A stretch of DNA of 64,000 bases from Charina bottae (taxonomy: Eukaryota; Chordata; Lepidosauria; Squamata; Charinaidae): positions 54,406,914 to 54,470,913 of the forward strand of contig JALMGJ010000002.1 in NCBI GenBank assembly GCA_023362775.1. The letters are read 5' to 3'. A program made the position numbers and the translations under genes. This document shows positions 43,400 to 55,930 of the stretch, piece by piece (positions within the stretch are counted from its first letter, which is position 1; the number at the start of each line of letters is the position of its first letter). The notes under the pieces are model-generated. The model was not told the origin of the DNA, ran no database searches, and was given only the letters and a program-made list of their open reading frames with translations.

Positions 43400-44050
43400 T
43401 TCATTGTTGTTGTTTATTCGTTCAGTCACTTCCAACTCTTCGTGACTTCATGGACCAGCCCACGCCAGAGCTTCCTGTCGGCCGTCGCCACCCCCAGCTC
43501 CCCCATGGTCGAGTCCATCACCTCCAGAATATCATCCATCCATCTTGCCCTTGGTCGGCCCCTCTTCCTTTTGCCTTCCACTTTCCCTAGCATCAGCATC
43601 TTCTCCAGGGTATCCTGTCTTCTCATTATGTGGCCAAAGTACTTCAGTTTTGCCTTTAATATCATTCCCTCAAGTGAGCAGTCTGGCTTGATTTCCTGGA
43701 GTATGGACTGGTTTGATCTTCTTGCAGTCCAAGGCACTCTCAGAATTTTCCTCCAACACCACAGTTCAAAAGCATCTATCTTCCTTCGCTCAGACTTCCT
43801 TATGGTCCAGCTCTTGCAGCCATAGGTTACTACGGGGAATACCATTGCTTTAACTATGCGGATCTTTGTTGTCAGTGTGATGTCTCTGCTCTTAACTACA
43901 CTTTTATCAAGATTTGTCATTGCTTTCCTCCCAAGAAGTAGACGTCTTCTGATTTCCTGGCTGCAGTCAGCGTCTGCAGTAATCTTTGCGCCTAGAAATA
44001 CAAAGTCTGTCACTGCCTCCACTTTTTCTCCCTCTATTTGTATGATAGCT
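43400..44050 (-). mobile_element. BovB (RTE-clade) LINE, 5'-truncated, well preserved
   Basis: Minus-strand 3' part of a BovB element. The 3' end near 43400 reads AGTGACTGAACGAATAAACA followed by ACAACAATG, the usual BovB terminus. Coding sequence runs from the stop at 43426 to about 44050, where similarity to BovB ends. The rest of the open frame (to 44217) is flanking DNA read through. BovB is horizontally spread and abundant in squamates, and is the accepted partner of Sauria SINEs. Confidence 0.93.
43426..44050 (-). pseudogene. BovB reverse transcriptase C-terminal region (open but truncated)
   Basis: About 205 codons uninterrupted: GEKVEAVTDFVFLGAKITAD, RRLLLGRKAMTNLDKSVVKS, IRIVKAMVFPVVTYGCKSWT, IDAFELWCWRKILRVPWTAR, AKLKYFGHIMRRQDTLEKM, LMLGKVEGKRKRGRPRARWM and LWRGLVHEVTKSWK. 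This is the thumb and connection end of the RTE ORF2 protein. The catalytic palm and the endonuclease are missing, so the fragment is inert. The lack of stops suggests a fairly young insertion. The first 55 residues of the full open frame (from MVFNVSRGK) are not BovB. Confidence 0.93.
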
Positions 44051-45624
44051 TCATACAAGCTCAAATTCTTATTCACATGGAAGCAATATAAATAGAGATG
44101 GGACTCCTCAATATTTAGTATTTCCATTGTTATCCTGCTTGTGTAAGGCTTCTGTTGGAAAGCCAGAACAACTTTAAAATTCTCTTCCATTTTTCCTCGG
44201 CTAACATTAAAAACCATATGTCATTTTAAAACAGATTAACTGGCACTTCTCTATTCAAAAATGTTGTAAGATAGATTCTTAGCTTAACACTAAAGAGTAG
44301 TCAACCAACAAACTTTATAGTCTAAGAATTAATTGAAAGCATAGTGCTCAAGACAAGGGGCAAGAGGAAAGCCATCCTCTATTTGACTACACACAAGATG
44401 TAATACTATTAATATACCGAAAGCAAAAAAGAATAATTAAAAAAACAAATTGAGATGGAGGAAAGGGAAGGGTGAGCTGTGCCAGAAAAGGAACAAAAAA
44501 GAAAAAGCAAACAAAACTGAATGAAAATGAGGAGAGAGGAAAAGGTAACTAATTATGGAAAAAAGGAAAGAAGTCCTATTACCAAATGGTTAAATTCACC
44601 AGGCAAACATTCCCTCCCAGAAAAGGCTCATCTTTGAAGACATCCACCCAGAACGATTGCACTTCAATCATTGCAGTGTTCTATGTGTCCCTATGATTCA
44701 AATGCATCATATATTTTCCAAAATGGTTTCATTTTTCATTTTTCCTCCTTTTTATTATATTTTTATTATCTTCTGTATTCAGTTGATGTTAATATTTTTT
44801 AAAAATTATGTTTTAAAAAATGTCTGTGGTGACCAATTAAAAATGTATAAAATCTAAATATTTGCATTTTTTTAATTAAACAGCTAATTTGTACCCCTCA
44901 AATATACAACATTTACCAATTCCCAAGATTCTTGTGAACTTTCATTGTAATACTAATCTCACTTCATCCAGTATCTCAGAGATTCTGCATTAATTTTCAT
45001 CTCTAAATGGAACATTGCAAATGTTTTCTTACATTAACATTTTAGGAGTTGGCTATTTAAGAGACTTTTAAGAGAGCTTTGTGTTTTATTTGGTACTAGA
45101 AGGAATTCTAAAATTATAAAACTGGAGGAGATCTTTTAAGCATCTAAATTTGACCTGCCCTTCTTTGATAAAGTCCAAAGGCAGAGCATCCAAATCACAT
45201 GGCTCTTCAGCCTCTACCAGAAGACCTTCAATGAGAGAACTTGTCCTGGTTCCATGTTTCAGCTGTTTTTCTCACAGACACATTATGAACAGATGTTCAT
45301 CAAGCCGAATTATTTTTAAAAAGCCACAGAGCTTTCTTTATTATCATTTTCCTTTCAAACTGAATATTTATGGAAGAACAATGGCTTTTTGGTTTTAAGA
45401 AATTGTGGCTATTTGTTTATTACAATGGAATTTTATTCTGATGGCCATTATGGGAAGAGTCCTCTCCTGAAAGATGCCTATACAGTATTTTAAAATAATA
45501 AGGGCAATCAAAATATACTCTCCTGTAATTCAAACACATTAGTTCAGTTTCTCCATAATGAAGCTCTACTAATATGTAATACTGCAATCTCCGTTTTCCG
45601 AGTGTACGGAACCAGGAGGGTACC
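44051..45624. other. No recognised feature
   Basis: AT-rich. About 45120-45260 is less AT-rich and could be an old repeat, but I cannot place it. Confidence 0.5.
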
Positions 45625-45650
45625 AGGTTGGGGAAGGCTGCAAAACATCT
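45625..45650 (-). mobile_element. Possible hAT-type MITE right end
   Basis: GGTACCAGGTTGGGGAAGGC then TG, matching the end of the CAGCCTTTCCCAACCTGGT-type squamate MITE. The body is not recognisable. Confidence 0.4.
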
Positions 45651-48600
45651 ATTGATAACAAAGAAGAAACATTTATCTGTTTCAGATTACATTTCCATCT
45701 CCACGTAGGCTGTGGTTTTTTTTTACTCTTCTATTCCTCTTTTCCTTTCTCAGTTTACTGCACACTCTGCATGTCTCAAATACACTAAAATAGAAAAAAT
45801 GTATCCTAGACTAATTATCTGTGCATTATCTTTAGTTGCTGTCTGAAACTAAAATATTTAGAATAATTTCCTATGAAAAAGTACATAAGGAGAACTGTGG
45901 AATTGTTTCCTTTCAAAAGGTAAGGCAAAGGAGTGCAGAGTTATTAGTACAAGGCTGAGAAATGCGTAAAAAGTGTTTTGACTAGTGCACTTAGTAAACA
46001 AAATATGAGCATGGAGGAGGAATATATACAAACAGCATCAAGGACTTGTTTTACAATCATATATTTGCCAAGCATAACTAAGAGAAACTGACCAACTGCC
46101 TGTGCCGAAAAAAATCATTATTTTTCAAAGTATAATATGAGCAGTTACAGATGTGTACAGACAACCTGAAAGCAATACTTATAAGATTCTTGAAGGTTAA
46201 ATAGGGTATAGGTAAATAATTAATTGCTGAACTGAATCTGCAGCTTTAATCTGGCAACAACTTTTCAGAAAAGAGGATCAAAAAGAGACAACTTGTCAGT
46301 ACCAGTGAAAATTAATTTTCTTGACAAATGCAAATACCTTAAAAATCTATCCAATTAAAACACAAAAGTTTAAAGACATGAGTATTAAGGATCTTTGTAT
46401 TATTTATAGCTAATCTATTAAATTAAATTATCTGGGTAAAATACTGAACAATTTACATGCATTAGGAAGAACAGTCCAGCTGTTTGCCTGGGCTATACTA
46501 CAAAGCTTTGACTATTTCTATGCAACAGTCTCTAGTAGCATTACAGCATACACTGTGGAGTAATCAGAAAATGTTTGACCTCAGATATCTACTTGACCCC
46601 GCAGAAATGCAGACTCGCTTGCTATAAAATCCCAAACAATGGGGCAGACAAGGTCACAGGGTCAAAGCAAGTATTAACAGGTCATTGTGCAACCCACTTG
46701 GGAGCAATTACTTCTGGTCACGGCTAAGTGGACACTTGATTGAATACCACTAAGACAGCTCACATCCCACAGATAACAATCCTCACAGCGATTACGAATT
46801 AAAGCCCCCATGATTCAGCCTTTATTACCCAAATGAACCTAACTATTCCATAAAAAACTCTTGGTATATGCATGATGCAAGGTCTAAATTGAAATGCCAC
46901 CTCATTAAACAATAATATCTAATTTTATCTAAATGAATTTTCATGAAAGTGTGCCACACAGCTCAGGAATTTTTAAAATGAATTATCACAAGCTATACAT
47001 AATTTCCCAAAACTGCTGCAAGAATAAAAAAGCTGTTAATGATGGAAAGGAAACATCAATTTTGAATGAAAATTGTATTTCTCTGTGATCATAAAAAAGG
47101 GTTAAAAAAAAAGAGGATCAGGTTTCTGCCAGACAACAAAACATTTTTTTAAAATCAAAACACTAACACTATTTTTATATAATGTCAGGTATCCTAACCA
47201 CAGAAAGACTTAGTATGTACCTGTATGTTATATATTCCTACTCATGCAGAACACATATAAAACAATAGTTATGTCAACAATTTTAAAGAATTTTGGGAGA
47301 AAGCTTTTATTAAGCAAAAACTCTTGATTCTTATATTAAGGAGGCATACATTGCCTCAGCTGAGAACAGGTTCACCCACTTACAGTTGAAGGTAGAATGT
47401 ATATTCTGGCATTGAAAAAAACATTCTTATTTTAGTGAAAGGTCACAGGATAAATAAAGTATAAGACATTGGGATGTGGGCAGCAGGTGCTTTTAAGTTC
47501 AATGATAACCTTCAAAATAAAAAAAGACACCAGCATATAGCAAGTGCATTTATATATACTTTTAAGTGTATTTGTTTATGCCAAATGAGTTCTAAAACAT
47601 CAGCTTAAAACTCATGACAGTACCTGAAATGATGCTGCTTAGAGTCTTCTGAAACAATAAGGGCTCAAGGCTGAATTTGTCACCATGAATATTTTATTTC
47701 CCACTCTTTTATTAGCGAGCAACTGATTCTTTGGGGATGCTCCTTTTGATACAGTTGAAAGATACAGGCACATTTCTGTGAGTCACTGACAAGTCTGAAC
47801 ATGTCTTCTTGGTATGGGCAATACCTGTTACTAACCCCAAGAAAAGATACATGAATACTAAGATGCCCAAGTCTGTGCTGAAAACCACAAAAGATCACTT
47901 TGCTGTTTTTAAGTTACCACAAGACTTATTGTCTGTTTTGTTTGTTTGTTTGTTTGTCTGCAGCCAATACTGGCATGTTCTGGAAATTCTGAGATATTTT
48001 CAGGCACTGAAGCAGTTCATAGGAATGTACCTTGCCGCTTTAAATTGTAATTGGGAAGCAGTCCTTAGATATCAACTCTCTTCTGTTTACAGGGGAAAGA
48101 GCAGAAGCAAACTTACTTTACAAGGAGCACTGTCATATCAACATTAAATATACTTTCTGTTTACCCCTAAGCTTTGCATAAAGCGAAGTCTGTGTATCTG
48201 CAGACTGTGTAAATGAATCCAGAATATAACAGTTTAAGTGACCTTCATATCCTCCAGAATACCAGAGGTGAAACTTTCTTCATCACAGACAACTAGGTAA
48301 CAAATTTTAATTTGCAATCACATTATATGTAGCCATTATGTTGGTCTCTGTGTGTTCCGAATTAAACAAGAGAACATTTGCTTTTCTCTCTCTCATTTGT
48401 TTTACATACTGTATAGAGGAGGGGGTTTGGGTGGTACTTGTTATTATGGCTGTGCACATTTCCACAATGACTGCTTAAAATTTCACATAAGCATGAGCAC
48501 CTCTCTGCTATTTATTGAAACACACATCCCTTTTTTCAGGGTTCTATACGAGCTTGAAAAAGATATTACTGCTTTCATGAGCTGAATCATTATAGCAGTA

Positions 48601-50076
48601 TCTCTTTAATGCAACTCTTAAAGCAGCAACATCTTTTTTTAGGGCTGCATGCCTGCTTTAAATGTTTTTTCCCAACCATTTTTAAGTGTGTGTAGCCCTT
48701 ATTTTTTATTGTTAATTAATTATTAACTTCAAGTACATACCACCGATGAGCATATCTGATTCACTGAATTAAAATAATTCCAAGTGCTATTTAGAACTTT
48801 TCTACTGGAGGGCAACAATAACTGACTCAACCTTAAGAGCTGCTGAGAAAAACTGAGGAATTCTTACCACAAACAGTAGGTTTGTGTACAAAGCAGCCTG
48901 CATGCCAGTATTATTTGATGTTATTTTTCTATGAGAGCTTATTTGTACTATTGCCACTTGATTCCTTGGATGAATATGCCTGCCTTAGAACTTCTAAGAA
49001 GATCAAGGAATTTTTAGCAAAGAAATTATGTGGATAAAGTAAGTATAGTATAGGTGTGGTTTTGTTTTGTTTTGCTTTCTTCTGAATACCTTGAGGAATA
49101 TATTTATGCTGTTTTCCCAAGGCAAACACCATGACTATGATAATTGCCTATGGCTGTTTGGGAGTTGAGGTGGAGCTGTTTTTGTCCTTCTGAACTAAGT
49201 GTCCATTCTAAATGTTATTTAACTGTAATCATTCTCCTTTGCTTCTAAATCAAAGACAAAGAGGCTATATAATCGTCATCTCTCAATGAGCACCAATGAG
49301 GAAGGCAAGGCTGCCAAATTATGATAGGATCTCAGAAAAATGAAGAACAACTGTAGTAAATACGTGACATTATTTGCTCCTTATTGGGAATTCTGGATGA
49401 GAAGAAATGTAAGAAAGAACTTAAACAGGAAATATTCAATGTTATCTAAACTCTTATTGAATTCTTTATGAAAAAGCACTCTTATTACCTTGAAATGATT
49501 TTGACTTTTTATTTCTGTTCAATCTTCTATGAATTTTTAAAGTTTTTATCTCCCTCCGGATCCCCATATTCCTTACAGTGTTCTGCTATTATGCAAAGCT
49601 GTTTTTTTCCACAAAAAACGTCTTTGGCTTGCCAGTTCTTAATTTTAATCTTTCAGGTTTATTAATGTATTTAACTTTTTTAAGGTAATTTGTTTGGTAT
49701 TATTATCATTTCTTTATATTAATAAATATATCATCGGTTTCTTTTAAGATGCCTTGAAATTTTTAATAGAAAAATGAAGCAAACCGAAATAAATAAGTAA
49801 GAAGAAAACCAAAAGTCCTCTGTAATAGCTTTGTTGCAATCTATATGAAGAAAATTATGTTGGGAGGCCACATCTACATGGCAACTGAAGAAAAAAAACT
49901 ACAAGCACGACATTAAATTCATACTACTCATACAATTTTCCTACAGTTGCTACATGTATAGTCCATCTCCATATTTCCATGAATTTCTCTTAGAAATCAC
50001 AGATGTGTCTAACATTTAGAATTACGCCAAAGGAAAGCTAGAAAGAAAACAAAATTTCAGAAAGTGCCAGGTCCCA
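45651..50076. other. No recognised feature
   Basis: About 4.4 kb of AT-rich unique DNA. Small simple repeats only: (GTTT)n near 47938-47960 and TTTTG repeats near 49060. Open frames (for example 47809-48147, 112 codons) have no recognisable domain. Confidence 0.5.
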
Positions 50077-50150
50077 AACCACCCAGAGTCCCCTGTGGGG
50101 GAGATGGTGCGGTGATAAAAGTCTAATAAATAAATAAATAAATAAATAAT
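50077..50150 (+). mobile_element. L2 LINE 3'-terminal fragment
   Basis: ACCACCCAGAGTCCCCTGTG then GGGGAGATGGTGCGGTGATA forms the L2 terminal hairpin with one inserted base, followed by AGTCTAATAAATAAATAAAT. Confidence 0.8.
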
Positions 50151-50796
50151 TTATGTAAAACACCTGAACTTAGGTTAGTAACACTTACCAATATTGATAA
50201 AAACCAAGTATATATATAAATCTGGTTTAAGTTGAGGCAAATCATCTTTTTAAGGCAAAGAAGACAGCATCTTCATCAAACAAAAGCAGTAATTTCTGCC
50301 AAGATACTATGTACTAGAAGAAGGTGAAGCTCTGGTACATCAACAGTGGCATTAGCTGCTTCTTATAAAGCTTTCCTTTGGGCTAGCTAAATTACACAAA
50401 TTGAAATGGAACCGATTTTCCCCATTGGAAGCATGCCTATTAGCTAATATGTTATTAACAAGATGATGGTGAAAACCAATTATACTTTGAGTGGAATAAT
50501 CTGAATACCTCAGAAATCACAAGATTTATAGAGGAAGAGTATAATGACATTAATAAATCCTTCAAGATGGGGGGGGGGGGATACTGACTCCCATTTTTCC
50601 TGCAACAGATAGCAGTATTTTCTTTTATTTAAAATATTTATAGCCCGCCCATTATCCAGAGGATCACATAGCAGGTTGCAATTCGTAAAAAAATAAAATA
50701 AACAATCTTGCAAGTAAAATAAGTAACCAATTGGTTGAAAAGACATTATTTAAAGCACCCTATAGTAAACAAGCATTATTATATAACTTCATTAGT
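50151..50796. other. No gene; possible weak L2-like tail at 50625-50690
   Basis: A G run lies at 50569-50580. TTTATAGCCCGCCCATTATC near 50638 resembles a minus-strand L2 tail but is too short for certainty. Confidence 0.4.
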
Positions 50797-50997
50797 TAGT
50801 ACCTAGCCAACGTTGCCTGATTTTGAAACCTAAGCAAGGTCAGGGCTCGTCAGTATCAGACAGGGAACCAATTGGGAACTCAAAACTAAAAAGCTGTAGG
50901 CAAGAGCAACCCACTTCCATAACACTGCCATGGAAGAAAACTGCATGAATGTAGTCATTAGGAATCAAGTTCAACTCAGGGTATCTTTACCTTTTTA
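50797..50997 (+). mobile_element. 5S-rRNA-derived SINE with BovB-like tail
   Basis: ACCTAGCCAACGTTGCCTGA, then TTTTGAAACCTAAGCAAGGT, CAGGGCTCGTCAGTATCAGA and CAGGGAACCAATTGGGAACT follow 5S rRNA from near its 5' end through the internal promoter. The tail is AGAGCAACCCACTTCCATAA, GAAAACTGCATGAATGTAGT, GGAATCAAGTTCAACTCAGG and TATCTTTACCTTTTTA. The ATCTTTACCTTT end is like the ACCTTT end of Sauria SINEs. Strongly diverged from a functional 5S gene. Confidence 0.82.
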
Positions 50998-53900
50998 GGG
51001 TTTTATAAGACAAAAAATAGCAAGAATGTCTACTTTTTCATATTCTAACTTGAAGATTCATTTTACTTGTTATCTAAATCTAAAGCCTTCAGCAGGTCTC
51101 GACTTTTTTTCCTCTTGGAAAGTATGAAAACTATGACTCTGCATTTCAGCATGTTCAAGATTCTAAATGGTCATCTAGCTGAGGAGAAGTGACCCTGTAA
51201 TGCAATCACACTTCTCTCCCACAATATCTAGTGACTAAATGGAAGCATTTACCATATTAAAATACTCATCCTACACTTAAAAGTTAACAAAAGCATGATT
51301 TTTCCCCTTGGAAGTCATTTAATAATTATGCTAGACGACAAAAGACTCTGTGACACATAAAAAAGGGGGGCGTACTTCATTAAGAGCAATGTTACATTCT
51401 ACCTGAGGCAACTGTTGTTCGTTTTAATTGGAATCAGCTACTGTGCTAATGGAATGCGTTGTCCCAGTGCTAGTAGTCTTTCACAATAATATTACATAGA
51501 AATATACATCTGGCCCCATCTTTCACAAGGACTTTTCACGGTCCCTTAAACTGATCACCATAATGTGTACTTTACCTCTGCATCCAATATTTTCCCTCTG
51601 TTCCCCCTGCTCTTGTCCTCAAAGAATGAAGAAATTCAAACTGAAGATTGCTATACGTATCTCGTATTATTTTAGCAAGCCATCACAACCACCATGTTGA
51701 AATGACTTTGCCATACAACGGTGGCTTTTGGGTTATTTCCTATCACATACTTAGTATGTGCCTGCCACATAAACATCCAAGAATTACCCTTTTATCTGCT
51801 CCTATCACAAATAAATGCGGCATTTCATTTTTCTGCAGGTCTATGATCACTTTATTTCATTAGAAAAACCAACATACTGCATTGATGCAAAAAGAAAAAA
51901 TAGGTTTTCCTCAAATAATTACCTTAGAACTGGAGGGGAAATCATCTTATTTTTGTGGAACTGAGGCAGAGGGTGTTGAAATGGAGAACCAGCATCTACT
52001 TATCTGAGTATGAAAAAAACAGCATGTAGAATCCATGGATGGACAGCCTCTTCTATTCCTAGACTCTACATTCATTTTTCTAGAGTCTTCATTCTCAATG
52101 AGGCAGAAGTGATGTCAATATTTATATCTGTATATGCAGATGGGACATTGGTATGTGTCTTATTTAATAGGCAATTAAATTTAGTCAGTTGCTATTAATT
52201 CAATTAACATTATTTTATTTTGTTGTCCTGGACTGCCCTTTTTTGAGTGTGATTTCTTGGTCAGTGTGTATATTCCAACATTTATTTATTTGTTTAATCT
52301 ATTTCTCAGTCCCTTCAGTCACCAAAGCAACTTTAGGCATATATGTTACAAACATATTTATTGCTGGGGGAATAAATGACAGGATAGATTTCAGTTGGAC
52401 TTGGCAATTCTAGGCTGACAAAGTAGAAAAGGTGATTTTCTCCCTTGTCCCCTTCAAGAGAAGGGTAGGTTAGTTTTCCTTTCAAATAAATGCAACTGAG
52501 AAGAAAAGTTAACTTATATAAATAATTTAGAATCGAGACAGAGAAATTGGCTTCATTGTTGTAACTGAATCTGGGCTTTGGATGGAACCACAATTCTTTG
52601 GCAATTCTGTCACTTTATTCGAACATCCCATAATATTATGAACTAGTTAGGGCCACAGAATTTTCTCCAAATCACTGCTACGTTTTCTTATGTGAAGCAG
52701 ATATTTTCACATCATCAAAACCTTTGCAGATACACACACAAATAGGCTTTACTTTAGCAGATCCCTCTCCAGCAGGAGCACAGCCCATTATCCAGCAACT
52801 GCATGAGGCTGCAGGAAGAAATTCAAAATTACTTGAAAACCTGTTTGATGGCCACATTTAAAACTGTAACTGTCAGCTTATCTTTTAAAAGAGTAATACT
52901 GTAAATGCTATTGCAATAAATGGTGGCTCCTCAGTTGTTGTATATTATGGGCTGGTTCAGATGCAACATTATGACTTCGTAGCATGAGAATAAGTGTAAC
53001 CTTACTTCACCTTAGCCAGCGCTGGTGTGACTAAAAGTTGAGTCACTGTTCATTCCATTTTTAAATTATACACAATTTGTCATGTTTTTCTAAGCCATCT
53101 AAAGTGAAGTTAATCTTATTTATGTTTAGCATTTATAAATAAGCATGTATGAAGCTGATTTCCCTGATCAAATGTAGTTACTTAGAAATTCACCAGAGTT
53201 TAGAATTTGGACAATGCATTAAATTGCAATTAATCTAAAAAGTAAGTGATAAGAGGAATGTGCAAGGCCAGGAGAAGGCCAGTTTATTCTCATAATGATA
53301 AACGTCATTTTAGCATGTTTAATCAAATACTATGTCCAAATCTGGCTTGCATTATCTTTAATTTTTTTTCCTTAAAAATGTGATTATTCTTATGATGGGG
53401 TTTTTTTGGGGGGTGGGAGAATGCTCCTGCTAAAGTTACTGTTTTCTGTTACACATCTTTCCAGCACTCAGCCTTGATTGCCAACACTTCCCAGTCAGAA
53501 AAAGCCCAATGGGACAAATTCTCTCATGATGTCAATTAACTCCTGGGGATTTAATTTAATTACAGAATGCTAGGAGGCTGCAAACTGCTAGAGAGATATT
53601 TCTACAATGAAACTCAGGATGTTGATTCACAAAGCTTCGCTACCTCATAACTAAAACAAGAACATGAAAATTCCGATTCCACTGGAAGTCTCTTATTTCA
53701 TTATCTTTCACCAATTTGAATGAGAACCAGCAGAAAGGGAAAGCTACATGTTTATATACAACGCTATTTTATTCACAGTTCACAAGAAAAAGATATTTCT
53801 CCATGCAATATGCTGCTCTAAATGACTAACATTTTATTCAGTTGCTTAGAGTATAGAGAAACTTAAAATTTAAGGCAAGGTATATATCTACAAAGCAAAT

Positions 53901-54369
53901 TTTTATGGGTGCTGAATATTGCTATTGTTTTTTATGAAAAGAATTAGTGGTATATATTGAAATAAAATATTTCTTTTAATGAATGCAAACAGCATAGCAT
54001 TATTTCAGAGAGAAAAATCCAACAGTATTTAATGGAGGAAAGCTCCAACAATCAAATATCATCCTGACATGCAGTTGACAAAGGAATTCGACGCTTGTCA
54101 GGGAAACGAGTCAGGTATCAACATTTACAATAAAAATTGATATACTGAATGTCAAAAAAAAAAACCCCATAAATTTCTGTAAAATAAGCAAAATTTCTCA
54201 GGTAGTTTTCATATACCCCTACTGTAAAAGAAAGAGAATACATTATAATTAACTTAAAATGTGAAAATCAATTGGAGATTAAAGCTGGTTCTCAGATTCT
54301 GAAGAAATCTAATATCCATTTCCAAATTAATCAACAGGAACAGCCTGTCCCTCCTATTTCCCTTTAGAC
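50998..54369. other. No recognised gene
   Basis: About 3.4 kb of AT-rich unique DNA. GGGCTGGTTCAGATGCAACA at about 52949 may be a leftover MITE end. The last 8 bases (CTTTAGAC) are the target duplication of the next element. Confidence 0.45.
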
Positions 54370-54496
54370 CAGTGTTTCTCTACCTCAGCAACTTTAAGCT
54401 GTGTGGACTTCAGCTCCCAGAATTCCCCAGCCAACATGGAGAATTTTGGGAGTTGAAGTCCACACAGCTTAAAGTTGCTGAGGTGGAGAAACACTG
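54370..54496. mobile_element. Palindromic hAT-type MITE with 8-bp target-site duplication
   Basis: A 127-bp element with ends CAGTGTTTCTCTACCTCAGC and, inverted, CAGTGTTTCTCCACCTCAGC. The inverted repeats cover most of the element (AACTTTAAGCTGTGTGGACT in both arms), leaving only AGAATTCCCCAGCCAACATG-like sequence in the middle. CTTTAGAC is duplicated at 54362-54369 and 54497-54504. It is a well-known squamate MITE type, non-coding. Confidence 0.93.
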
Positions 54497-55077
54497 CTTT
54501 AGACAGGGAGACTGACAAAAAGAGCCAGAACCTTCTCAGTATAATTTACCTATATACAGGTTTCCCACTTAGAACTAACATACTTCCCAGAACTCTTGTG
54601 TTGTAACTTTAACCTTCTTTTTAATGGTCTTACAAATCAGAGCTCTGTGAGACATGTTCCTGGGATTAACCACTTCCAGTCCAGGTTCTACCAGTGGCTT
54701 GACAATATATACCACTGAACTAGATATGTACTGTATCTTGTATCTCATGAAAAATCACTGCATAATTCTTTGTATAATGTGTATTTTTGTTCCATAAATT
54801 TAGATCAGAATTTTTCAAGATAAAAAATCCTATAATTCTTAAAAAAAACCATACTGTTTCTGCTTAACAAACTCAGACTCTTGTGCCAACATATACTTCC
54901 AAAATATGTCCCACCTTTTCCCATCCTCTGTATCAGATGGAGGAAGAAAGGAAGGAAAGGTGGAGCATCTCTCAACTATGAAATAGCATGGTGAATAAGC
55001 AAAGGTTTCACTTTCCTCTTTACAGAAACTAACCACTTCTTCAGTAAGGCATACATGTTGCTTTAGGCTCTGTTAAG
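54497..55077. other. No recognised feature
   Basis: AT-rich unique DNA between the hAT MITE and an L2 tail; no supported gene. Confidence 0.5.
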
Positions 55078-55285
55078 GTTTGTTTGTTTGTTTGTTTATT
55101 TATTTATTTTTTAATTTTGTATTACCACCCATCTCCTCCAACCAGGGAAATCTGGGCGGTTCACAATAAAACAAGTTAAAAATATAAAATTACAACATCA
55201 ATAAAATACATATAAAATCCAAATAGAAAGATGTTAATAATAAGGCGGGTTTCATGGCACCAGCCACTTCCAGGATACTGGGAGT
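55078..55285 (-). mobile_element. L2 LINE 3' untranslated end
   Basis: (GTTT)n/(TTTA)n tail, then TACCACCCATCTCCTCCAAC, GGGAAATCTGGGCGGTTCAC, AATAAAACAAGTTAAAAATA and, at the upstream side, CACCAGCCACTTCCAGGATA. This parallels the 3' region of the L2 at 2976-3200. No coding part. Confidence 0.8.
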
Positions 55286-55884
55286 TTACCTGGATACTCA
55301 TAACAAAATCACTGAAGACCATTTAGTGGGCAGCTAGGACCACTGAATGGAGCAGAGCTTAACTGCAGCGAAACAATAAGCACACACAGCAAGGAGTTTT
55401 TATCTTAATAGCATTAATGAGCACACTAGAGAGATACAGGATACAGTAAGAGTTCTTACTGTTTATTTGGTCCAGTTACATTTTCGTTTAGGAAAGATGA
55501 CTTCCTGTTCTTCTTTTGTCCTTAAACTTAATTTACCCTCACCCCTCATTGCTGATGAAGGCTGCGTGGAGAAAAGGGGAAAATTCTGGAGTTGAGGCCT
55601 AGCACATGGCCTCTCCATGGAAGGACCAGCAGCCGCATAGTCCTTCTTCTCCAGTGGAAGAAAAAAAGAGAGAGAGAGAGGAAGTGGGAGGGGCAACAAT
55701 CAGCTTCCTCTAGAAGCACATAGAAAGTTTGCCTCCTAGAGCAATCACCCATATGCTAATGAGGCGTGCTGATTTGCTGGAACCTCCAACAATCACTACC
55801 AATTCTGTGGTTCTTTTGTATGCTGATACTTAAAGAAAATGTTCTTACGTACACTGACATTCTGTCAAAAAAGTGAGTAATTCT
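55286..55884. other. No recognised feature; short GA-rich run
   Basis: A (GA)n run lies at about 55668-55681. The open frames 55463-55752 on the minus strand have no recognisable domain. Confidence 0.45.
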
Positions 55885-55930
55885 TGTATGTATGTATGTA
55901 TGTATGTATGTATGTATGTATGTATGTATA
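55885..55930. repeat. (TATG)n microsatellite
   Basis: About eleven TATG units. Open frames across it on both strands (tyrosine-, methionine- and threonine/histidine-rich) are artefacts. Confidence 0.95.

Noticed and set aside
44050..44217. N-terminal extension of the BovB open frame starting MVFNVSRGK
   Set aside because: It does not resemble the BovB protein; it is flanking DNA that happens to be open in frame.
47809..48147. 112-codon open frame as a host exon
   Set aside because: No domain, no conserved motif, no convincing splice sites; length is within chance.
42621..50997. 5S rRNA-like sequences suggesting 5S genes
   Set aside because: Strongly diverged, incomplete at the ends, and fused to SINE tails.
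52945..53100. GGGCTGGTTCAGATGCAACA as the end of a MITE
   Set aside because: Only one weak end is visible and the body is not recognisable.
54060..54150. Possible further Penelope-like end (GACAAAGGAATTCGACGCTT, CAGGGAAACGAGTCAGG)
   Set aside because: It has a GAAACG-like box after a small stem but no CTGANGA box, and it does not match the other two copies.
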